Positions 55,051-64,000 of a DNA stretch of 64,000 nucleotides are shown here, piece by piece (position 1 is the stretch's first letter; every line of letters starts with the position of its first letter). The translations under genes were made by a program, and so were the position numbers. The stretch is from Adiantum capillus-veneris (lineage: Eukaryota; Streptophyta; Polypodiopsida; Polypodiales; Pteridaceae). Location of the stretch: the NCBI GenBank assembly GCA_014529385.2, contig CM043967.1, forward strand, positions 85,100,778 to 85,164,777, in the 5' to 3' direction. Below the pieces are notes generated by a model. It did not search any database. It was not told the DNA's origin and saw nothing but the letters and a program-made list of their open reading frames with translations.

Positions 55051-57420
55051 CTCAAGAGAATGTGGCCAAAAACTTTATGGGAAATTTCATTGGATAATTT
55101 CGGTAGAATTTTCCCTATATCAAGAGAAAAAACTCAAACAAATGTAGTAAAATTATTGTCTAAAAACAGTCAAGGGTGCCAAGAATGCATTAAATGGACT
55201 CACGGGAATAATCCGGCAGAGTCTCCTCTGTACAGGGAGCAAACTCTCGAACTCAATAGGACAAAGGTAAGCACATAAACTGCTCAAAACCAAATGCCGT
55301 GTGACTGCCAACTTGGCATCAAAAACTAAAGAAACCGTCCAGATACATATCCTATGGCGAGGGTACTGTAAGAGGGGAACTCCAGCTACCTATATCACTA
55401 AAGGTATCTCAACATTTGAGAATACCCCAGCCAAAGAAAATTTCAAGCAACGACCCTCAAAAGGATAAAGTAGATGCAAAATGACAAGCCACAATCTCAA
55501 AAAGGGCTCTTCCAGTCCGAGTCTCAAAAATGGCCGGGAAAACTACCAAATTATCACGCCAAATCGGTGCCACAAACATCGTACATAGGTAGTGACCGCA
55601 ACTCAACGTACATGAGTGACTGCAGACGAGCATGTGCCAAGAACTACTATGTGCAGTAAAAAGTATCCCTGCGGAGATATCTGCTCTCAAAAGAGCTCAA
55701 TAGCACTAGGTGTGCTCAAAATAACATACATCTTTCAGAGCATCTATCCATAGAGAAATTGTCATCAAAATGTTTGACAAAATTTCCTCTTAAGGCGTTG
55801 TGTATGTAAAAGTCTGAAAAAGCCCCCTGTAAACGTGCGTGTTGGTGTAGAATGGGAATGTTCGTGCTGATTTTTGCCACCAAATGAAAATGCGCTAGTC
55901 AAATAGCCGCTAAAGAAGTCAAAGCTGAAACTGTGCCGCAAAGCGTAATCGGTGTGCTCAATGCCGATGCCGGGTGTGAGTTCTCTATGATAGAGGAGGA
56001 GACTTCAGAAGGAAAGGGGTAAAATCTTGGAAGCAGAGGAGTTAAAGTCAAAGATGGAGATGCCAAGGGCAGAGATGATGGTAAGGGTGAGGGCAAGGCC
56101 ACCGATAATGACAAGGATTCACTTGCTTTAGAAACACCGGGCAACAACTCACAATAGAAACAAAGAAAAAGAATGCAAAGCCTAGAAAAGTGAAGCAGAT
56201 AGAGGGGGCTCTTGGTGATGATGATACGATTCTAGGCCTAAGCATTGGTGATGGTGAGCTTGAATTGTCAATTCAGATGGATCTGTAGAAGACTCAATTA
56301 TAAAGGGCAACTGATAAAGCCAAAAAGGAAGAAGAATGGAGGGATAAACATGGTCATAAAAGGGGAGGGGGTAGGGGCAAGAGCCCAACCAAATTTTTGG
56401 CGATGGTGAGCTCTTGCATCTGTGTGTAGGCTAGTGTAGAGGGGAAGAGAGTCATAATCATGCTAAGTAAATGTGCACAATGGATGGCTAGGATGGTTGC
56501 TGCAGAAGTAGGAAGAAGAGAAGGGAAGTAACACCAAGGCTGATGTGTGTCATGTGACCACTGGCACTGCTGCACAACACGTGTTCATTGTGTGTCATGG
56601 GACCACTGGCATTGCTGCCTACTTGTCAACACTAGCCAAAGTTGTGATCTATCCAAGCTCCCTCACCTGTTTCCCCAACTATGAGAGCGCGTGTTGTGAC
56701 AACTACTACGCCACCTCTGCTAGCTGACAGCCAACTCATCAAGTTGCCACCATGATAACTTATTGATGAGATGACATCTAGCCATGCTCTGACATTTTGG
56801 TGGTGCCAAATAGTGCCAAACAAGCCATGAATCAAGAAAGATGCTATTTGAAAGATTGGCCAGAGTAGAGTATTTGGACACACCAATGCAAAGGATTTGT
56901 TGCAAAGTGACGAAGGTTAATGAATAGCAATGAGATGTTGCAAGAAGGTTGCAAGCTATGGGCAGCCTAGAGGTTGAATTAGGGAAGGAAAAGGAGGTGG
57001 GACTACAGAATAATTGGAGGGCCAAAGGTCACATCTGACAACACTGACAACAATAGGGCAGCAACCGATGATGGTTGTTGTCGCTTTTGTACCATCACAG
57101 GGGTGCAACACAACAGAGGGTGGGGTAGTAAGAGGAAGATGTGTCACTATAAGGACTCATGGAAGTCCTTCCCAATAGCATTGTAATGGGGTCGAGTGTA
57201 GCATGGCAAGATAGGGTGTTGTTTATATGGAGAACACAGGTGGAAGTGGTGTGCTCACACAGTGGAGAGTGGGAGCTAAGCATTTTCTTCCCCAAATGAA
57301 AAGTTTTATTTTGTTGAAGCTACTCTATATTAATGAATCTTTAGGCAATAGATTGCCAAACATAGGCTCCATTCAAATGACTTCTTAGAATAGCAAGCAC
57401 AATGAGGGAGGTGCTAGGAC

Positions 57421-57470
<50 letters not shown>

Positions 57471-60400
57471 GTCTTTTTCTGTCTATTAGAGGCAAAAGTT
57501 GGTCTATGAGACAAGTCAAATGTGCACGTGTGTGTCCTCCATCTATTGCAAAAGGACAAAAGCTCAAAGTAACATAATGTGTTCCTATGGTTATAAGGGG
57601 AGAATATGATCAATGGGGGGGGGGGGGGGGAGAGAGAGAGAGAGAGAGAGAGAGATTTTAACATCCTTAAATAGAAACTTTTTTTTAAGCTTTAGTTTTC
57701 AAGGAAAAGTAATTAGACAACCATAGAAAATATCAAGGTACTCATAGACAATGTACACAAATGCATTGCACACATAGATAGTGTTTTTGTTAATGCTCTT
57801 ACAATCGTTATGATATTGAATCTATCTATGTCTCTTAAGATCTCATATGCTATTCATCGCATCCATCAATGTCTCTTAAGACCTGATATGCTATCTGTCT
57901 CATCCACATCATGTTAATAGTGTACAAATGATTTCTTTTAGCTAAAATTTAAGCCCCACAAGCGTGTAGTGGTGATGATTTGTTTAACAAGGTCTCTCTT
58001 TCTCTCAAAATCTTTCTCATGGGTGTTGTATTGATACATGCATTACCCTCTTACCTACCAAAGTATTATTGCTTGTTGTTGTTGTTTGAATCCCATCCTC
58101 AAAAGAAAAGCCAACAAAGTTTGTGGCGGCCTAAGGACTGACCTATTTGAAAATCTTTACATGTTGACCCACCTTTATCTCAAAGCTTTCCCTTAGTGAT
58201 TAGGTGGGGAGATTGCAATATAGAGAGAGAGAGAGAGGTTTTATGGCCAATAGTGCACCACATTAATGTACTTCATTGTATGTCTCTCTTTGGCACCCTT
58301 GAGTCTGATTCTTGAACCGCGGCAAGCCAATGTAAGCATTAATGGATTTGGCAAGTAAAATTCCTATAATGACTACCCTATAGGCAAGGTGATAAAGGGG
58401 ATTGGCATCGAAGCTATCTAAACTATAATATAATGGGAGACTGAGACTCCACGTGTCACAAGTTGCGACCTACAGGTTAAAGTGCAAGCTTTGGTTGTTG
58501 GCAAAGTTTCTCTATGTGTGTGAGTGTGCGTGCGTGTGTGTGTGTGTGTGTGTGTGTGAAAATCCCCTCATAATTGAACATATTACTAGCTTGATCCACC
58601 CAATCCAAAGGGATGGGTTGGGGCTCTCAGCTCCTAAATTGGTCAGGCACCTACATGCTTACATATAATCCATATACTGTAATCAATGTCCACCCTCGAG
58701 CAAGTGTTGAATTTCAAGTGGTCTTTATCTTGCAGGATCGGAGTTTTATATAGTAATCACCATGACGACATAGCTCACAAATTTGGAGTGACACATCAAC
58801 CAAAATCATGAGATGTTAGGTATGCAGTTTTCATAGTACCTTACTCTCCTCCTTAGAGGGCCCCTTTATCATACAAAAATTGGGTATTCTTACATCTAAA
58901 CCCTATTCAACACATTACAAATGGGTATTCTCGCATCTAAACCCTTTTTAACACAGTACAAGAGATTGAGCTATAAACATTGAAATTTTTAGGAAGCATT
59001 TACTAGAATTGGTGGGGGATTGATCCACTTGGTGGACCATCCTCCACCAAGTGGATCTCTCCTCTGGGATGGGGGAGGGCCACACAGACACACACACACA
59101 CACACACACACTTATCTAGCTAACAATTCCTTAACTAACCCTTCGCTGACTTCTTCCCTCTTTGGTAATCTTGCTCTCGGATGATCGGGTGCATACTGGG
59201 ATACTCCCTAGGTTTTTTCACAATCTCTAGCTATTGCAAGACAAAAAAGTAGGGGCTACATGGTTTGCCAACCCTTTGCCAATCTGGCAGTTTATGGGAT
59301 CACATGGTTTGGTTTTAAAACTCCCAACTTTGATGAGTTGGAGTCTACCTAACTTGGAATTTTTAGAAAGTGGGGAGTTGAGTCCTTCTGGCTAGCGAGC
59401 CTGCATTTTTATCTATACTGCACGTGCTAGTCAGTACCGTGGCTGAGCCCTACATCTGCTACTCCATGGAGCAACTTGCACTCTAGAGCCCCCCTCATGC
59501 AACCATCACCATGCAGCTATCTGTCTTGTATCAGCTCTCGCATATGCTTCGCTACAAGCAGTCTCGATGAGCTTACATACTCGGCAGCCCGTATGGGGAG
59601 GTATGGTATTGGAGCTTACTACCTTTGTACATCTTTCAACATAGGGATCTAATACACACACAACTTCGTGCGTACGTGCATGCGCACGCGCACACATACA
59701 CACACACACACACACACACAAGCCAGCTGTGAACATACTCACATTATCATTTACTCTCACACTTTCTGTCTCTCCTATCTTGCAACAAATCTAAGTATGT
59801 CCACTAATCTTAGAGGAATACAAACACACACACCTTGTTGCTCACACATAAACACACACATACGCTCTCTACATGTGCAGGAATGGTTACCTTACACACA
59901 CACACACACACACACACATGCACACACACACACTTGCATATGATCCTTTAATGCCACACACAACCTGCTTGATCTTGATCTTCATGGATTCTTGGTTTAC
60001 TCACAAGGTGTCCGACTTTTCTTACCCTGGTTACTCAAAACTGATTAGCTCACCCACGACTACTCAAGGAACCCTTTTATACTTGCAAGGAGTCCCCAGA
60101 TGCTTGCCTTCAACCACTCATGTCTCATAGAAAGTAGCCATACATAGTATGCACAAAATCTTGCGACCCCCAAGTGATACCAGAATGAATTCTCGCTTCT
60201 GTAATCCTTTCCAACACATGACTCAAGCTAGCATTTTCGACTACACAGGTACGTGTTCATGCACCTATTAGGATCTGGTTACATTTAAGTCTCCAAGACA
60301 ATCATGCTAAGGAAATTGTTGGTAGACATACCCAAAATGGTATCTTGTTTAAAGTTTTTTTAAATATATATAGATCATTATGTTGGACTGTCTGGTGGCT

Positions 60401-61849
60401 TTGTACGAAGAGAAAAAACATTGAAGTTATAAGAGTTTCACACATTACATTGCAAGACAAAAAAGATGTGTTGACCTAGCCTTAAAATCTATCTTAGTGT
60501 GTCTTGAGAAAGATACCAATCTGGCTTCTTGTACAACAGTTTATTTTGCAAAATAAAATGCATAAACTTATAAACTTAAATGCATTGAGAAATCTATGGT
60601 TTAAAGACTTTTGCTTCCAAAAATTAAGAAGGAATTTGGGTATAAGCCATGAATGGTGAGCCGTAAACCTCCTGTGGAGGGTCTCATTGTGAGATGGCAC
60701 AAATTGAATTTTTGAAAAAAAAAATCAAGTTACAAACAAGATGCTGCCCGATTTTGGCTAGGCATGTAATGTTAACCGTACCTATTGAAACTTAGTCTCT
60801 TTGATTCAAGCTGGAGTGACATAGTGATTCCTATTAAAGTGATAATGATCGTTAAGTTGTATAGATGGTGGCAAAGACCAGTCGTAATAGACAAAATCTT
60901 TGGTAAATTTGATACTACTTATGATTTTTGTATTAAACCTAATCCTCTTGTTGAGTGCCTCAAGAGAGGTCGAGTTCATAGAGCTTTAAGAAAGCTATTT
61001 CAAATTGCAGCAAACTGATGCCCTCAATTGGTTAGATTTGTTTACATAAAAACCAATGTTTTGGAACAGTTTTTATTGAGATAATTGGTGGAAAGGGTAT
61101 AGACATTGCATTTATATTTTGGCATGGTGATTGACATTACATAAACTGAAAAATCATTGATACTGATGGGTTTGTGAGGACTATTGATTCACATTCATGA
61201 TTGAACATATAGACGAGATGTTCAAAAGAAATTACTTGCAAAGTATATTAGTTTCTAATATGTTTTGAGGATGCGACCATATTTTTGAGCTAGTAACATG
61301 TGATATACTGCTAGCTTTTGATACATGAGATATATGTTAGTTCTTGAAGCCGTAAACCTCTTGTGGAGGATCTTGTTGGGAGATGGCATAAACTGAGTTT
61401 TTTGAAATACTACTTGAATTACAAAGAAGCTGCTCTCTGATTTTCTCAAGGTGTTCTACATTGATAGATAACCGAGAAATACATAGGTATTTGCATAATA
61501 TATGGTAATCGACACTAGTAGTTTTTTGAGAGCGCTCGGTGAGTATCGGGATACACATGCATATACGTTTAGAGGTTATCTTACTTCAAATCTTAACTTA
61601 ATAGTCAATCCTAAGTGTAAGCTGTAAACTAGGTCTACAAGTGTGACATGGATGACAACTGGATCCAGTGCCGACACCTGCAAAACACACAAACATAGTC
61701 GGTTCTAACTAAATGTTTATGTATGGATGCAAGTAACAGCTAGATCCTTCGCCATGTAGATATAGTGGAAGCTCATCCCAAAAATGATCAAATATCAAAT
61801 GACTGTATTATCCATTAGATACAGAATGTTGTATTGGTGTATATGATAT
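55051..61849. other. Long unassigned region with microsatellites
   Basis: No gene recognised on either strand. Contains (GA)n at 57423-57467 and 57631-57654, a G16 run at 57615-57630, (GT)n at 58531-58558, and (CA)n at 59089-59110, 59695-59720 and 59894-59918. A lysine-rich open stretch at 56010-56200 and an ORF at 60785-61018 match no family I know. Direct repeats near 56543/56588 and 60660/61350 are noted separately. Confidence 0.45.
60660..61400. repeat. Pair of about 50-bp direct repeats
   Basis: 60660-60710 and 61350-61400 share GCCGTAAACCTC, TGTGGAGG and GAGATGGCA at about 80 percent identity. The region between has no recognised feature. Confidence 0.7.
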
Positions 61850-62236
61850 TGTTAATTGAGTTTTATGACATATGGTTTTAAAATATTTTTATTTAATATA
61901 TTATTTGATACAATTGTAACTTGTATTGAGGGCGAGCTTTTTGAAATGGGGCCTCTAAACCCAAACCAATGGGCCTACCCTCACAAAATGTTCGTAAAGA
62001 GGTACGCACTGTTACCATATACATGTGGTAGTGATGTGTGTGAACACACTAGGACCGCCGGGGCATTTTTTCCCTCTTTAGGAGGTTTTTTCCCCCGTGC
62101 ATTGTATATACGCCCATCACTCTAGGGCTATCTATCTTTCCATTGCACACTAAGGAATACACTCTCTATTGTGTGCCTTGAGCTTCCTTCGTCTTCTCCA
62201 AGCTGTGTGTGTTTCTCTGCAACCCTAATTCCAACA
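61850..62236 (+). repeat. 5' LTR of a copia element
   Basis: Ends CCCTAATTCCAACA directly before a tRNA-iMet primer site. The start is probably TGTTAATTG at 61850, though TGTTGTATTGG at 61827 is also possible. A TGTATATACGCC TATA-like box lies near 62103. The 3' LTR is outside the window, so the boundary cannot be proved. Confidence 0.65.
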
Positions 62237-62238
62237 AT

Positions 62239-62250
62239 TGGTATCAGAGC
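62239..62250 (+). promoter_or_regulatory. Primer binding site of the copia element
   Basis: TGGTATCAGAGC, complementary to initiator methionine tRNA, two bases after the LTR end. Confidence 0.85.
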
Positions 62251-62598
62251 AGGTCACGTCCTCCCGGGCTTAGTCGCCAGCTGCTCCAGCACACGCCTGC
62301 TCACTTTCTCCGATTTCAGTGAGCTTTGGCGAGCGTTCGCAGGTCGACAAATATTTTGGGAAAGCTCGAAGAGCTTGGACTGCTCAGAATTTTGATTTGG
62401 GCTCATTTCGGCCTCCGTTTCCACTACGGGCAGTACTGCACAGGCTATTTCGTCATTTTGTGCAGATTTTCTGTCAGTGCCGTTTTCTGCATAACAGGTG
62501 CCTTATAGTCTTCTACGGTTTGTGCTATATAGCACAAGTTGTTCCTGCTCCATTTCTCCTATTTTCGGGCAGTTTTCACATCAGGTGCAGCATTTACC
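62251..62598 (+). other. Leader of the copia element
   Basis: About 350 bp between the primer site and the gag start. No gene; GTTTTCTG and TTTTCGG motifs recur, as in 1900-2200. Confidence 0.6.
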
Positions 62599-64000
62599 AT
62601 GGCTGACAACAACAACACAGATGTGTTCAAGATGTTTGCTGCTGAGGACAGGTTGGATGGGGACAACTACCCTATGTGGGCTTATATGATGCAACACGTT
62701 CTTGTGTCAAAAGGTGTCTGGAACATTGTGCAGGGCATTGATGTACGTCCTGGTTCTGAAGATGTAGGCGATATTGAGGATGTTGCAGGTCTTGCTGCAA
62801 GGATTGCAGCTGTTAGAGTTGTTTTGCCTACAGCAGAACAAGCTCGTTGGGATGTTAAGGATGCGCAGGCTCATGCATTGATTGCGTTGTCTGTGAAGCG
62901 CACCATTATTCCTCACATCCGTTCAGCAAAATCTGCAAAACAGGCTTGGGATATTCTAGCAGGTCTTTATGCAAGCCGCAATGAGGCTAAAATTGCTTTG
63001 CTGCGTAAAGAGCTAGAGTCGAAGATTATGCATGAGGAAGATGATATGGACACTTTCCTTGCTAGTGTCAAGGATATCAATGAGCAACTCATTTCTGCAG
63101 GTGAAGTCATTTCTGACAGTTCCCTTGTGCAGACTGTTCTTGATGCCTTACCAGATTCCTACCAGACTTTTGCTAGTACTTGGAGACTGATGACCCAAGG
63201 AAATCCTGAAGTTGTCAAGTTTGATCCATTATGCACATTGCTGTTGCAAGAGTCACTTTCTAGAAAAAACAGGACTAGGCAGCGTGCAGTTGAACAGGCT
63301 TTTATTGCTTCTCAAAGAAAGGGTGGTAACAGTAATGCAGCCACTTCTTATGGTTCTGCTGCGAGTGGCAAAAATTCTGTTCCTAATGCTTCTACTGGCA
63401 GCACTTCGTCTGGCAATTCTGGTGATAAGGGCAAAAAGAAGATGCGTTGCCATTATTGTAAAGCCAATGATCACTTGATCAAGTCGTGTCCTAAGTTGAA
63501 GGCCAAAGAGGCTAAGAAGAAAGAGGGTGGTTCCACTGCAAATGCTGGTTCCACTACAAATGCAGCCATTGTTGAGTCTTCTGTGAAAGGAGATTGTGAT
63601 GCTGATGTTGATGCAGAATGGGCTTTTAGCGCAGAGTGCACTTACAATCCTGCTGTCCATGATGCATGCTTGTCAGTTGCTGCAGATTCACATGTGTGGT
63701 ATTTCGACAGTGGTGCTACAAAGCACATTACCTCACATCGTGAATTGTTTACCTCTCTCGAGTCTGTCCCTCATGGGAATTCAGTCACTTGTGCCAACAA
63801 CGCCTCTTATCCAGTTCAGGGAGTTGGAAAGATTGTGCTCACTGCTGCTAATGGCAGTTCCTTCACACTTATTGATGCACTTTATGTACCTGGGATCAAG
63901 AAGAATCTATTGTCTGTATCCGCACTTGCTAGACTTGGACTTGTAGTCAAATTTGTGGATGACAGATGTACAGTTCATGATCTCAGTTTTGGTGATGAAA
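62599..64000 (+). CDS. Copia gag-protease polyprotein, 5' part
   Basis: Open from ATG 62599 (context ACCATGG) to the window end, 467 codons without a stop. It begins MADNNNTDVFKMFAAEDRL, then GDNYPMWAYMMQHVL (gag start), AWDILAGLYASRNEAKIALL (UBN2 gag) and LDALPDSYQTFASTW. The CCHC zinc knuckle CHYCKANDHLIKSC lies at about residue 285-300. The protease active site WYFDSGATKHITS is at about 370-382, followed by LYVPGIKKNLLSVSALARLG, the end of the copia protease region. Integrase, RT and RNase H would lie to the right. The intact frame with a clear primer site suggests a young, possibly active element. Confidence 0.93.
   Translation, partial: MADNNNTDVFKMFAAEDRLDGDNYPMWAYMMQHVLVSKGVWNIVQGIDVRPGSEDVGDIEDVAGLAARIAAVRVVLPTAEQARWDVKDAQAHALIALSVKRTIIPHIRSAKSAKQAWDILAGLYASRNEAKIALLRKELESKIMHEEDDMDTFLASVKDINEQLISAGEVISDSSLVQTVLDALPDSYQTFASTWRLMTQGNPEVVKFDPLCTLLLQESLSRKNRTRQRAVEQAFIASQRKGGNSNAATSYGSAASGKNSVPNASTGSTSSGNSGDKGKKKMRCHYCKANDHLIKSCPKLKAKEAKKKEGGSTANAGSTTNAAIVESSVKGDCDADVDAEWAFSAECTYNPAVHDACLSVAADSHVWYFDSGATKHITSHRELFTSLESVPHGNSVTCANNASYPVQGVGKIVLTAANGSSFTLIDALYVPGIKKNLLSVSALARLGLVVKFVDDRCTVHDLSFGDE

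Noticed and set aside
55899-57295. Many short ORFs on the minus strand, serine- and proline-rich
   Set aside because: No motif, frequent frame changes and no splice structure that would link them.

Overview
The window looks like nuclear DNA of a land plant. It carries chromodomain-bearing Ty3/gypsy and Ty1/copia retroelements primed by initiator tRNA-Met, CCCTAAA/TTTAGGG telomere-like arrays, an R2R3-MYB fragment, a PPR fragment, and a spliced bacterial-type PEP carboxylase gene. The long (TC)n tracts, heavy nesting of retroelements and long noncoding stretches would fit a large genome such as a fern's, but the lineage is inference. No prokaryotic or organellar operon is present. Almost everything outside the PEPC gene is repeat-derived.

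Layout. 1-1724: 3' half of a LINE ending in (TC)37. 1758-2985: leader-like sequence with a degenerate primer binding site. 2986-5898: short non-autonomous gypsy element (element 1). 5899-13078: relic gypsy gag (minus, element 3) split by a complete chromovirus (element 2, 6079-12914, minus, target duplication GAATC). 13079-18727: 3' end of a plus-strand gypsy element (element 5), itself split by a gag-protease-only element (element 4, 14080-18010, minus, target duplication GTTTA). 19063-20982: 3'-truncated relative of element 1 (element 6, minus). 20983-24352: decayed plus-strand gypsy gag-pol (element 7), interrupted by about 1.1 kb of unassigned DNA.

24739-28097 (minus): the first nine coding exons, about 325 codons, of a bacterial-type phosphoenolpyruvate carboxylase. 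Its reading frame and splice sites are intact. The remaining exons are not in the window: either the next intron is longer than 24 kb and filled with the nested elements to the left, or the gene is truncated.

28340-38045: mostly noncoding, with two copies of a 149-bp LTR-like repeat, a LINE RT fragment, a MYB pseudogene, a PPR pseudogene, a chromodomain remnant and several local tandem duplications. 38046-49533: cluster of one LINE family. It holds a nearly full plus copy, an internally deleted minus copy, an ORF1-only minus element and a free-standing 3' tail. Every 3' end carries a conserved tail motif followed by (TC)n. Calmodulin and ribosomal protein eL43 pseudogenes and a near-perfect palindrome lie between them. 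50593-52080: coiled-coil ORF remnants of unknown origin. 52080-55050: decayed minus-strand copia element. 55051-61849: unassigned, with microsatellites. 61850-64000: 5' end of an apparently intact plus-strand copia element whose gag-protease frame is open to the window edge.

The most unusual features are the (TC)n-tailed LINE family with its HAL1-like ORF1-only derivative, the gag-protease-only gypsy element sharing leader and 3' minisatellites with coding-poor relatives, and the PEPC gene next to a retroelement cluster.
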